Source: Runella sp. SP2 (GTDB lineage Bacteria; Bacteroidota; Bacteroidia; Cytophagales; Spirosomataceae). From it: a stretch of DNA of 64,000 nt. Positions 34,545-43,698 of the stretch are shown here, in pieces; the stretch's first letter is position 1, and every line of letters starts with the position of its first letter. The notes beneath the pieces were generated by a model, which saw only the letters and a list, made by a program, of their open reading frames with translations, was not told the origin of the DNA and ran no database searches. The translations under genes and the position numbers were made by a program. The stretch lies in assembly GCF_003711225.1 (NCBI RefSeq), contig NZ_CP031030.1, positions 3,286,001 through 3,350,000 of the forward strand. The letters run 5' to 3'.

Positions 34545-34608
34545 CCAATTTAGTAGATTTGACATTTACCTAGCGGCCCAAAAACCTAAACCATAGTATC
34601 TCAAGCAC

Positions 34609-35367
34609 ATGAGCCACCATTGCTTAAATTGTCACCAAACGTTAGAAAGTAATTTTTGCCCAAATTGCGGACAGAATGCAAAAACCCACCGTTTTTCGCT
34701 TGAACATTTCGTCCTACACGACCTTGTTCATGGAGTCTTTCACCTTGATAAAGGTTTTTTCTACACCCTCAAAGAGCTCTTTCTTCGCCCTGGGCACAGC
34801 ATTAGAGCGTATGTGCAAGGCAAAAGGGTAAAGCACTTCAACTATTTTACCTTCATCATTTTAATCATTACGATTGGGCACTTGGTAGGTACTATGTCTA
34901 AAATCAATTTAATAGATACAACCAATTACTTCTCAGACGACCAGCGGTTATTAACAAAATTTGGAGAACTAATGCAGGCATATCCCAAGCTATTTACCCT
35001 CGCTAGAATCCCTGTTTTGGCCGTATTTAGCCTACTTTTTTTCAGAAAAAGTCAACAAAATTTTACCGAGCATTTGGTTCTTAATATCTACAAAGTCAGC
35101 GGCGAATTGTGTATCGCTATCGTTTTTACCCTCCTCGCAGCTCTCTTCAAAAATAGTATCCCTTATGCCTATTTTTTTGACGGGGTGGCTCTTTTTACGT
35201 TGATTTACTCAGTGTGGTTTTACTACCAGTATTTTTCCACCTTTGGCTACTCCAAAATGGGTTTATTCCTTCGTAGCCTACTTACCGCCATCATTATTAC
35301 TGTCGCCATTTCAAGTATTACAGCCTTTGCGATTGGCATAAACGACGGATTCAACGACGCACACTGA
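34609..35367 (+). CDS. DUF3667 membrane protein with N-terminal zinc ribbon
   Basis: A 252-residue protein starting with a zinc-ribbon-like pair (CLNCHQTL and FCPNCGQN), then the DUF3667 segment FVLHDLVHGVFHLDKGFFYTLKELFLRPG followed by four or five transmembrane helices. The family is widespread in Bacteroidota, function unknown. It is convergent with the LytTR regulator gene. Confidence 0.88.
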   Translation: MSHHCLNCHQTLESNFCPNCGQNAKTHRFSLEHFVLHDLVHGVFHLDKGFFYTLKELFLRPGHSIRAYVQGKRVKHFNYFTFIILIITIGHLVGTMSKINLIDTTNYFSDDQRLLTKFGELMQAYPKLFTLARIPVLAVFSLLFFRKSQQNFTEHLVLNIYKVSGELCIAIVFTLLAALFKNSIPYAYFFDGVALFTLIYSVWFYYQYFSTFGYSKMGLFLRSLLTAIIITVAISSITAFAIGINDGFNDAH

Positions 35368-35388
35368 TGCCCATTCATAATTTTTCAT

Positions 35389-36156
35389 CTACCCCTCCAT
35401 CCACGCTTTAAAGTGCGGGGCTTTTTCGCGGCTTACCAGGATGTCGTGCGAGGGCTCGGGCTGAAGTTCGAGTTTGAGCTTGCCGTTGAAATAGGTATGA
35501 ATCTTCTGAACTGCGGCTAACGAAGCAATGTACTGCCGATTGAGTCGAAAAAACAAGGCAGGATTGAGCAAGCGTTCCAGTTCTTCAAGGGTATAATCGA
35601 CCAAAAACTGTCGGTTGTCGCTTCGGACTAAGCACACCATTTCGTTGGTGGTATAAAAATAAGCGATTTCCTCTTGAGGAATGGGCAACAGTTGGTCGTT
35701 GTAAGGCACCAAAAAGCGGGTTTTGTGCTTTCGCCCCACGGCAGGCATCGAGTCTAGCAGCGATTGTATTTTTAAGGTGTAATCATTGGCCGAAAAAACC
35801 CGTTGGCTTTCTTTAAACTTCGTAATCGCTGCTTCCAATTCTTGCGGTTTGATGGGCTTCAACAAATAGTCTATACTCTTGACTTTGAAAGCTTTGATGG
35901 CGTATTCGTCGTAGGAAGTCGTAAAAATAATGGGGCTAGGAATGGCCATTGATTCAAATATGGCAAAACTGAGTCCGTCGGAAAGCTGGATGTCCGAGAA
36001 GATCAAATCAGGTGCAGGATGCGTTGAAAACCAGCGTTTCGAGCTTTCGATACTGTCCAAAACCACCAAAATTTCGATTTCTTCATCAATTTTTTTTATC
36101 AACTTCTCAAGGCGTTCAGCGGCGGGGTATTCGTCTTCAATCAGGATGGCTTTCAT
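35389..36156 (-). CDS. LytTR-family response regulator
   Basis: A 255-residue regulator with a receiver domain (ILIEDEYPAAERL; phospho-acceptor D55 in FSDIQLSDG; TSYDEYAIKAF; KPIKPQEL) and a C-terminal LytTR DNA-binding domain (FLVPYNDQLLPI, FRLNRQYIASLAAVQKIHTY). It starts 4 bp after the stop of the kinase gene upstream on the same strand, forming a cognate pair. Confidence 0.95.
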   Translation of the reverse strand: MKAILIEDEYPAAERLEKLIKKIDEEIEILVVLDSIESSKRWFSTHPAPDLIFSDIQLSDGLSFAIFESMAIPSPIIFTTSYDEYAIKAFKVKSIDYLLKPIKPQELEAAITKFKESQRVFSANDYTLKIQSLLDSMPAVGRKHKTRFLVPYNDQLLPIPQEEIAYFYTTNEMVCLVRSDNRQFLVDYTLEELERLLNPALFFRLNRQYIASLAAVQKIHTYFNGKLKLELQPEPSHDILVSREKAPHFKAWMEG

Positions 36157-36160
36157 GAAT

Positions 36161-37198
36161 TTAGGCTTCTAACAACGGCAGTTTTACTTTAAATGTCCAC
36201 TCATTTCGCAAGATTTCGACTTGCTGTTCGGTGAGTAATCGGTAGCGGTTGATGATGTTTTGGAGACCCACTTTGGTTGATTTTTCAAAAGTCTTTTTTT
36301 CTTGTAGGTTATTCTCGACCGTCAAGAACCCATCTTCTTGTACAATCCTGATTTTCAACGGTTTTTCTTTGGAAACTACGTTGTGTTTTATCGCATTTTC
36401 AATCAACATCTGAATACTCAACGGCGCTACGTGCAACTGGTTTTTATCGGTTGAAAGTTGGGTTTCGACCTGCAAATTTTCCCGAAAACGAATTTTATTG
36501 AGGTAAATATACGCGTCTAAAAACTGCATTTCTTCCTCTAACGTCACGGTATTTTTTTCCCGACTCACCAACACGTACCGATACACGTCTGATAGCTTGT
36601 CGAGGTAGTTTTGGGCGGGGCTATTTTCATCGTCGATGAGCGAAGCCAAGGTGTTGAGGCTATTGAACAAAAAATGCGGGTCTAATTGGTTTTTAAGCGC
36701 GTCCAATTGCGACTGTACATTTTCGCGAGCCAAGGCTTCGGTCTTTTGCACGTGCGATTTCCAGGATTGAAAGAAGAAGGCACTTTCGTACATCAACGTC
36801 ACGATAATGGTCGGAATGAGGCTGATTTTAAATCCAATCAGCACCTCATTGATACGGTCGAAATTGGAGATTTGAGAACAAAAAAAGTAATCAATAAAAG
36901 CACTCACTACCAAGGTGTATGTCAAACCCAAGATGGTTTGCCTAATCAACCGACGAGCAGTTTGGCGATAATGCGGAAACTTCTTCCGCAGGTAAATAAA
37001 AATAGCACGGTTTCCCTCCCAAATCAACAACGTGTTCATAAAACACGAGCTTATCCAATAAAAAATATCTTTGGTGTTTCCACTCGTAAAAACTTCTTTG
37101 TGCATCACGATTGGAAGCAAAATACTTAAAAGTGGAATGCCAATTAGCCGTGCTTTGCGGTCGTTGATATAGGGAGGTTCCATGCGAAATTTCCTCAT
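36161..37198 (-). CDS. LytS-type sensor histidine kinase
   Basis: A 345-residue membrane kinase with four predicted transmembrane helices in the first half and a His_kinase domain with the phospho-acceptor in QLDPHFLFNSLNTLASLID, followed by an ATPase domain (MLIENAIKHNV, KVGLQNIINRYRLL). No extracellular sensor domain is evident, so the signal may be membrane-related. Partner of the LytTR regulator; the NmrA-like gene lies 6 bp upstream. Confidence 0.95.
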   Translation of the reverse strand: MRKFRMEPPYINDRKARLIGIPLLSILLPIVMHKEVFTSGNTKDIFYWISSCFMNTLLIWEGNRAIFIYLRKKFPHYRQTARRLIRQTILGLTYTLVVSAFIDYFFCSQISNFDRINEVLIGFKISLIPTIIVTLMYESAFFFQSWKSHVQKTEALARENVQSQLDALKNQLDPHFLFNSLNTLASLIDDENSPAQNYLDKLSDVYRYVLVSREKNTVTLEEEMQFLDAYIYLNKIRFRENLQVETQLSTDKNQLHVAPLSIQMLIENAIKHNVVSKEKPLKIRIVQEDGFLTVENNLQEKKTFEKSTKVGLQNIINRYRLLTEQQVEILRNEWTFKVKLPLLEA

Positions 37199-37204
37199 TT
37201 TTTA

Positions 37205-38092
37205 TCAAAGATACGGAATATTTATACCTTTTGTTTCTTCAAAAAACACCTCCAATGACGTACTCGGCTCACCAAGTTCTTTCCAAAGTGCTTGGCCGTG
37301 AAAATCTTCGGTGGTACCTTCATAAAAGGCGAATAAGTCTGCCAGACTCTTCATAGTAGGCGAGAAAAACCCGATTGTTTTAACCATCCACAAGGGCAAA
37401 ACTTGCAATTTTAGGGAAGGTTTTTGGGCTTTTAGCCGTTGATAAACGGCTTCATAGTCCATTTTTTCGCGTCCTTGTACTACGTAGTGTTGGTAATAAG
37501 CCGTTGGGTTTCCTACCGCTTTGGCAACCCATTGGGCATAATCCGTGGAATTGGTCCAATAAAACTCCACGGGTTTCCCTACCCACTGCAAGGTGTCTTT
37601 TTTGATGGCCCATTCGATGCTGTCCAAAAACCACGTTGGGTAAAAAATCGTAAACGGAATACCCGATTCTTCAATGAAACGATGCCCTTCGCGGCGGGTT
37701 TGATTTTGGTAAAACTCCTTGGGCTGACGAATCGACGGGTGAGCACCCAACGCACCAATTTTCAGAATTTGCTGCACGCCTACCGCTTGGCAGGCTTCCA
37801 CGATGTTTTTGACCCCTTCTCGCTCCAAGAAGAACGAACTTTTCGCCTGATTTTCTTCGGCACTTAGATTGATATAAACGTACGTACTGCCTTTCAACGC
37901 GCGGGTCAAACTTGGTACATTTTGTACGTCGGCTACGGCAAATGTCACTTCTTTTGGGAGCGATTGTTTGGCTTTTTCAAGATTACGCACGACGGCCCGT
38001 ACTTGATAGCCGTACGCCAAAAGTACCTTTACCACGGGTATAGCCAAACGCCCCGTAGCGCCTATGACTGAAATAATGGTTGTTGAGTTCAT
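37205..38092 (-). CDS. NmrA-like NAD(P)-binding protein
   Basis: Start at 38092 (MNSTTIISVIGATGRLAIPVVKV) opens the Rossmann fold with GATGRLA; the in-frame start at 38170 would prefix 26 residues overlapping the TonB receptor gene and is rejected. The 295-residue protein follows the atypical short-chain reductase/NmrA layout: VRNLEKAKQSLPKEV, YVYINLSAEE, and a substrate region FYPTWFLDSIEW. Function unknown, probably redox sensing or reduction. It lies 19 bp after the TonB receptor gene and just before the kinase. Confidence 0.88.
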   Translation of the reverse strand: MNSTTIISVIGATGRLAIPVVKVLLAYGYQVRAVVRNLEKAKQSLPKEVTFAVADVQNVPSLTRALKGSTYVYINLSAEENQAKSSFFLEREGVKNIVEACQAVGVQQILKIGALGAHPSIRQPKEFYQNQTRREGHRFIEESGIPFTIFYPTWFLDSIEWAIKKDTLQWVGKPVEFYWTNSTDYAQWVAKAVGNPTAYYQHYVVQGREKMDYEAVYQRLKAQKPSLKLQVLPLWMVKTIGFFSPTMKSLADLFAFYEGTTEDFHGQALWKELGEPSTSLEVFFEETKGINIPYL

Positions 38093-38111
38093 ACTTTGAA
38101 AATTTGACAAA

Positions 38112-40472
38112 TTAAAAGGTGAGGCGATAAAACGGAATGGGCAAAAATCCTTGCTGGTAAGCCGTCCCAATTTTATTTACGCGTGGGTTGTAAGCTTGTT
38201 GGAAAATATTCTGGTGATTAGTAATATTCTGTAAATCAATGGCCAACTCGTGCGTACTACGGCGACGATTGAGTTTATAACCAATCTTAAGGTCGGTGCG
38301 AAAGTAACCACTTTGTTGCTGCGTAAACGCCCGTGATTCGTCATAAATAGTGGTGTTAGCCTCGGCCGATGCCTCCAAATTGATGGGACGAATGTACTTC
38401 CCACCTGCCGAAGTAAGTTTCCAATTGATGCTCAACACGCCCCGATTGCCCAGCGGAATGTCTTTGCCCGCCAGCACATTGACCACATAACGGTTATTGA
38501 AAGGCGTATTGCGTTCGACACCATCGCTGCCTTTGTATTTTGAATCAAACAACGAGCCCGTTATCAAAAAATAGTAATTATTGGAGAAGTACTTTTCGAG
38601 GGTCATTTCAAGGCCATAGTTCCGCCCTGTCCCTTTGTTTACGAGGTTACCTACGTTGGTTGGGGCAAAATCAACCCCTTCAATGAGCACCGAATAATAG
38701 CCCAAACTCGGCTGAATCGGAAAGTTAAACAACGACTGATAATAGGCTTCCAACTTTAAACGAAGGTTTTCTCCGAGACTACGCTCATATCCCAAGACAA
38801 AATGGTGGCTTTTGGTAAACCCTAAGTCTTTGTTTGTCAATGAGTAGCTTCCGTTGGTATTTTGGGTTTGGTAAAAATACAGCAGCAGCGGCTGTAAATT
38901 ACTGTGCAATCCGTAAGCGAGGTTGAACGTACTGCGGTCGGTGGCTTGGTAAGCCAGCCCGACGCGCGGTTCCAACGCCGCCGAGTTGTTGAGTTCATAA
39001 TGCAAGCCCGTCAGCCCCGCATTGAGGGTCAAGTTTTGGCTAACACGGTGTTTCCACTGCACATACGCCTGGATGAGCATGGTTTCGCCGTCGGTATTGC
39101 GGAGCGTAACGGCGTTGGGATACTGGTTGGAATTCAGCAAATTAAAGCGATTTAAATCCACAATCACCCCCGCCGAAATTTTATCTTTGGCACTGATTTT
39201 ATGATTGACACTGGCATTCAACGACAGCTTTTCGTTGGTAAACTCCGCCTGTTCTGCCAAAATCTCTTCCGAAATGACCTTTGTTTCAGGTTTATAAATT
39301 ACGGTATCTCCTTTAAAATTTTGGTAACTTCTCGACGCCGAAAGGGTCACTTTTCCAAAGGTTTTGTCCGTAAAACGGTGCTCGTACGAAAGCGCCGCAA
39401 TCCCCGTTTCAAAACGGACGCGGGTGTTGGTATTTTCGTCACCGTACGCATCCCCTTTCTCCGTGTCCACGTCTTTTCCCAAAAACGTGATGTTGCTTTT
39501 TCCCGCCAGCGTCCAAAACGACAATTGTCCTTTTTTACCTACTGGAACGTCCGTTTTAAAAGTAAAATCCTGATAATAAGGCGTTCCTGCAATGTCAAAA
39601 CCCAAATTAGACATAATACCAAACAGCGAATAACGGTAGTTGAGCAAATACGACGCCTTCGATTTTTTGCTGTAAGGCCCTTCAGCACCCACCTCAACCC
39701 CGTTGAAACCTACTTGGGTCAAGAACTCGTGCTTTTCGTCGTTGCCTTTTCGTAAACGCAAATCAAACACCGACCCGAGGGCATTGGCATATTCGGCAGG
39801 AAACGCCCCCGACATAAAATCAGACTTGGCCAACAAGTTGGTATTCAGCATCGAAACAGGCCCACCCGACGTACCCAACGAGCTAAAGTGGTTGGGATTG
39901 GGGATGTTGACACCATCCAAACGCCACAGCAAAGAGGCAGGCGAATTCCCTCTGACCACAATGTCGTTTCTAGCATCGTTGGCACCACTGACGCCCGCGA
40001 AATTGGCCGCCATCCGCGACGGGTCGCCCAAACTTCCTGCGTATTTGAGGGTTTCAGAAGGAGCAAAAGGCCGTGCACTTACGGTTGACATTTCGTTGTT
40101 GGCCACTTTGTTGTCATCGCTTCGTTTGTACTTGACGGTCACTTCGTTGAGGTTTTTGAAGCTTTCAGTCATCGACAAGTCCAATACCACCTCTTTACCT
40201 GCATTAACAATCACGTCTTTGGCAAAAATGTCTTCGTAGCCGAGGTACGTCACCCGCAGCGATGCCCTACCGACATTCACTTTTAGCAAACGAAAATTTC
40301 CATCCGCGTCGGTGGTGGTTCCGTTGAGCGGATTACTTCCCACTACCACCACTGTTGCCCCCACCACGGGCGCTTTGGAAGCAGCATCGGTAATTTTTCC
40401 GCGTACAATTTGGGTAGATTGGGCGAAAGAATAATATCCCAAAAATAGGAGGAAGAAAAACATTGTTTTCAT
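38112..40472 (-). CDS. TonB-dependent receptor with carboxypeptidase-regulatory domain
   Basis: A 786-residue outer-membrane receptor: signal peptide MKTMFFFLLFLGYYSFAQ, carboxypeptidase-regulatory-like beta domain (about 20-110), then a plug domain with RNDIVVRGNSPASLLWRLDG and FPAEYANALGSVFDLRLRKG, and a barrel ending in FLPIPFYRLTF. It is first in a minus-strand run with the NmrA-like gene, the LytS-type kinase and the LytTR regulator, and is divergent from the hybrid sensor at 40669. Ligand unknown. Confidence 0.9.
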   Translation of the reverse strand: MKTMFFFLLFLGYYSFAQSTQIVRGKITDAASKAPVVGATVVVVGSNPLNGTTTDADGNFRLLKVNVGRASLRVTYLGYEDIFAKDVIVNAGKEVVLDLSMTESFKNLNEVTVKYKRSDDNKVANNEMSTVSARPFAPSETLKYAGSLGDPSRMAANFAGVSGANDARNDIVVRGNSPASLLWRLDGVNIPNPNHFSSLGTSGGPVSMLNTNLLAKSDFMSGAFPAEYANALGSVFDLRLRKGNDEKHEFLTQVGFNGVEVGAEGPYSKKSKASYLLNYRYSLFGIMSNLGFDIAGTPYYQDFTFKTDVPVGKKGQLSFWTLAGKSNITFLGKDVDTEKGDAYGDENTNTRVRFETGIAALSYEHRFTDKTFGKVTLSASRSYQNFKGDTVIYKPETKVISEEILAEQAEFTNEKLSLNASVNHKISAKDKISAGVIVDLNRFNLLNSNQYPNAVTLRNTDGETMLIQAYVQWKHRVSQNLTLNAGLTGLHYELNNSAALEPRVGLAYQATDRSTFNLAYGLHSNLQPLLLYFYQTQNTNGSYSLTNKDLGFTKSHHFVLGYERSLGENLRLKLEAYYQSLFNFPIQPSLGYYSVLIEGVDFAPTNVGNLVNKGTGRNYGLEMTLEKYFSNNYYFLITGSLFDSKYKGSDGVERNTPFNNRYVVNVLAGKDIPLGNRGVLSINWKLTSAGGKYIRPINLEASAEANTTIYDESRAFTQQQSGYFRTDLKIGYKLNRRRSTHELAIDLQNITNHQNIFQQAYNPRVNKIGTAYQQGFLPIPFYRLTF

Positions 40473-40613
40473 GGCTTTTTTGTTGTTGGTTTTCGGTTCA
40501 AAATTCCCCGAAAACCAACACTTACAAAACTCAACAGCAGGTGAAGTGGCAAAATCAATGGGTGAAATTCACACAACCACGGGTGAAACGCGCAGCAATA
40601 CCGCTTTTTTGTC

Positions 40614-40621
40614 TATTTTTG
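40614..40621 (+). promoter_or_regulatory. Bacteroidota-type -7 element for the TPR hybrid sensor
   Basis: TATTTTTG matches TAnnTTTG, 47 bp before the start at 40669. No convincing -33 element. Confidence 0.35.
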
Positions 40622-40668
40622 TCCTCTGACCCATTCCAACTTTTTGTCTTTACGACTCGATGTATTCT

Positions 40669-43593
40669 ATGAAGCGAAAACGCTCTTCGGCACACAAATC
40701 GGTATATCGCCTTTTACTCAAATCATTACTATTTTGTTTTTGGGGGATAGTAGCTGGAGGAATACAAAAGACCCAGGCTCAAAACAAAATCGACACCTAC
40801 TTGTCTTTGCAGGGACAGGCGCGGATGGATAGTCTTTTGTTACTACAACATTTCGTCTGGTATAACTTAGATAGTACTTCCGCCTTTTCTCAAATTGATA
40901 TTATAAGAAAGCATGCTCTTCAGTCCAACGATCAGTTGTTGGCTATTTATGCCGATTTTCTAAAGACGTATTACTTATTAGGAGGTAAGCAAAAGAACCT
41001 CGAAGCCGCTTATCCTCGTTTTCAGAATGTATCAAAAAATCTTAAAAAACTACCTTCAAGCACACTCAAAACAGCTTTAATGGCCGAGTTGGAACATAAC
41101 ATGGGGGTGACGCTGTACTTGACCCGCGACCCTTCCAGCAAATGTATCAACCATTTGTTGGCCGCTGATTTGGCCTTTCGGAAAATAGGCTACGAGCATT
41201 TTACTTTTGCAGGATATCGTTTTACGTATTTGGCCTTGTATTATTTAAAGCGAGCTTCGGACCCAGAAACCGCCTTAAAGTACTTAAAAGAAGGCGAGAC
41301 TTACATTCAGAACGACCCCGTTGATTTTCACCGCATTCAGTTGTATCGCAATATTGCGTTGTGTTTGGTCGAAAAAAAGCAATACAAAGACGCCATTCGT
41401 TACAATCAGTTAGGTATTGCCCAGGTGCGTACTCGCAAAGACAGCCTTAGGATTGGTGCTTTAAATGGCAATATTGGCGAAATCATTTTGGCGCACTTTC
41501 CAAACCCCAAAGAAGCCGAGCCTTACTTTAAAAAAGAGCTGTGGTATCGGCTCCGTTTCAAACCTGACGGCTACGAAGACCTTTCCAAATTGTACAGTAA
41601 TTTGTGCCAAGTGGCTGGCCATAAACGAAGTCCAGAAGAAGTGGCTCACTATTATAGCCAAGCCATAAAAATGGCCGAGCTCAACACCGACAAAGCCGCA
41701 TGGTACCCCGCACACAGTGATATTTATCGGAGTAGGATGATTGCCGACACCCTGCTTGGCGACTATAAAAGTGCCCTAAAGCACGAATTTTTATTTCAGG
41801 ATGCACAAAGTAAAATTAATAAAGAAGACCTAAGCAAGTCAGCGATTGAAGCTTCGGTTCGGTTTGACTCTGAGAAACTAAAACTACAAGCTGAACTTGC
41901 CAATCAACAAACCCAAAACTCGCGATTTTGGATTGCGTTTGTTTCTTTGTTGCTACTTGTGACGTTGTTGGTAGGGTATTTTATTTATTATCGCTTGCAA
42001 ACTCGAAGGGAAGAATTAGCCCGTCAATTGCTATTTGAGCAAAAAGAAGCGGAACGTTTGGCGGAATTAGACACCCTAAAAACCCGATTTTTTACCAACA
42101 TTTCACACGAGTTTCGTACTCCATTGACTTTGCTTTTATCTCCCCTCCAAGATTTACAAAAAGAGTTTCCTGGGCGTACTATTTTCCAAATGATGCAAAG
42201 AAATGCCGAGCGGTTGTTGTCATTGATTACGCAGTTATTGGATTTAAGCAAATTAGAAGCGGGAAAAATGGACGTTCAATTGCAAGAAGGCGATTTGTCC
42301 CAATTTTTACAGTATATATTTTCTTCGTTTGAATCTCTAGGACAAGACAAAAATATTCTGTTTCAATACCAACAAAGTCGTGAGCATCAATTTGCGTATT
42401 TTGATGCGGATAAAATTGAAAAAATCACAACCAATTTACTTTCAAATGCCTTTAAATTTACACCCGAAAATGGACGTATTCAGATACGAGCTGACTATAC
42501 TGACACTTCATTATTGATAGAAGTCAAAGACTATGGTATTGGAATAGACAAAGAGCGTTTACCCAAAATATTTGAACGATTTTATCAAATTGATGACAGT
42601 ACCCAACGTCATTATGAAGGAACGGGTGTGGGTTTAGCATTGGTAAAAGAGTTAGTAGAAGTATTAGGGGGAACTATTAGTGTAACAAGTGAATTAGGTC
42701 GAGGAACTACCTTTAACATTAACATACCTACTGAATTTTTAGATAAAAAACCAGAAAACGTAACAAACACTTTATATTTCAATAATACTACTAAAGCTCT
42801 TGACAATGTTTTAGAGAATAAAACGACAAACGAGGAAGAGCACCCCGTACTACTTATTGTAGAAGATAACGCAGATTTGCGCGCGTATATTCGTAGTCAG
42901 TTTGAATCAACGTTCTTTATTATTGAGGCAAAAGATGGAAAAGATGGGTTAGAAAAAGCGTTGGAGACTATCCCAGATTTGGCCATTTGCGACCTTATGA
43001 TGCCCCATTTGGACGGGTTTGAATTTTGTAAGCAACTCAAAACCGATATGCGAACAAGTCACATTCCCGTCGTGATGCTGACTGCCAAAGCCGCCATTGA
43101 AGACCGTCTAGTAGGTCTTGAGTTAGGCGCCGACGATTATCTTTCTAAGCCATTCAATACCGATGAATTGCAAATTCGGGTTCGTAATTTGATAAAAATT
43201 CGCGAAAACATTCGCCAAAAATACAATGCGCCAAAATTCTTAACAACTGAGCCACAGCCAGAAATTCAATCTCAAACCCATGACAAGGAATTTTTAGAGA
43301 AAATAAATCATGTACTAGAGAAAAACATCAGTAATTCGGCTTTTGAAATGGAAAATTTAGCTAAAAGTTTATCTATTTCAAGCACTCAACTTCGTCGAAA
43401 ACTAAAGGCGCTTACCAATCAAACCATCATTGAATACGTAAGAAATTATCGGCTTGATAAAGCAGCTCAGATGTTAAAAAATGGCGACGAGTCCGTTTCT
43501 GAAATTACTTATAAAGTTGGATTTGAAAGTCTCTCTTATTTTTCAAAAATATTCCAAGAGCGCTTCCAACAAAGCCCCTCTGATTGGAAATAA
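40669..43593 (+). CDS. Hybrid two-component sensor-regulator with TPR sensor
   Basis: A 974-residue one-protein phosphorelay from the ATG at 40669 (another ATG at 40660 is equally in frame). An N-terminal signal or membrane helix (about 15-35) is followed by a long periplasmic region of TPR-type helical repeats (about 60-410), a second transmembrane helix near 425-445, and a HisKA domain with phospho-acceptor H480 in ISHEFRTPLTLL. Then come an ATPase domain (NLLSNAFKFTPENG, GTGVGLALVKELVE), a receiver domain with D775 in CDLMMPHLDGFEF, and an AraC-type helix-turn-helix domain ending in FQERFQQSPSDWK. Hybrid sensors of this type usually control adjacent carbohydrate or surface genes. It is convergent with the giant surface protein. 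Confidence 0.93.
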   Translation: MKRKRSSAHKSVYRLLLKSLLFCFWGIVAGGIQKTQAQNKIDTYLSLQGQARMDSLLLLQHFVWYNLDSTSAFSQIDIIRKHALQSNDQLLAIYADFLKTYYLLGGKQKNLEAAYPRFQNVSKNLKKLPSSTLKTALMAELEHNMGVTLYLTRDPSSKCINHLLAADLAFRKIGYEHFTFAGYRFTYLALYYLKRASDPETALKYLKEGETYIQNDPVDFHRIQLYRNIALCLVEKKQYKDAIRYNQLGIAQVRTRKDSLRIGALNGNIGEIILAHFPNPKEAEPYFKKELWYRLRFKPDGYEDLSKLYSNLCQVAGHKRSPEEVAHYYSQAIKMAELNTDKAAWYPAHSDIYRSRMIADTLLGDYKSALKHEFLFQDAQSKINKEDLSKSAIEASVRFDSEKLKLQAELANQQTQNSRFWIAFVSLLLLVTLLVGYFIYYRLQTRREELARQLLFEQKEAERLAELDTLKTRFFTNISHEFRTPLTLLLSPLQDLQKEFPGRTIFQMMQRNAERLLSLITQLLDLSKLEAGKMDVQLQEGDLSQFLQYIFSSFESLGQDKNILFQYQQSREHQFAYFDADKIEKITTNLLSNAFKFTPENGRIQIRADYTDTSLLIEVKDYGIGIDKERLPKIFERFYQIDDSTQRHYEGTGVGLALVKELVEVLGGTISVTSELGRGTTFNINIPTEFLDKKPENVTNTLYFNNTTKALDNVLENKTTNEEEHPVLLIVEDNADLRAYIRSQFESTFFIIEAKDGKDGLEKALETIPDLAICDLMMPHLDGFEFCKQLKTDMRTSHIPVVMLTAKAAIEDRLVGLELGADDYLSKPFNTDELQIRVRNLIKIRENIRQKYNAPKFLTTEPQPEIQSQTHDKEFLEKINHVLEKNISNSAFEMENLAKSLSISSTQLRRKLKALTNQTIIEYVRNYRLDKAAQMLKNGDESVSEITYKVGFESLSYFSKIFQERFQQSPSDWK

Positions 43594-43623
43594 ATTAACG
43601 TCCCCAATAATACTACAAAATAG

Positions 43624-43665
43624 ACTTTCCAAGTTCTAGGTATAAGTACCTAAAACTTGGAAAGT
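43624..43665. terminator. Strong stem-loop between convergent genes
   Basis: A 19-bp arm at 43624-43642 and its partner at 43647-43665 are complementary with a single mismatch and a 4-nt loop. It lies between the ends of the TPR hybrid sensor and the giant surface protein and probably terminates both. Confidence 0.75.
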
Positions 43666-43698
43666 TTCAATTAATTTTGCTCATTTAATTTACGAGAA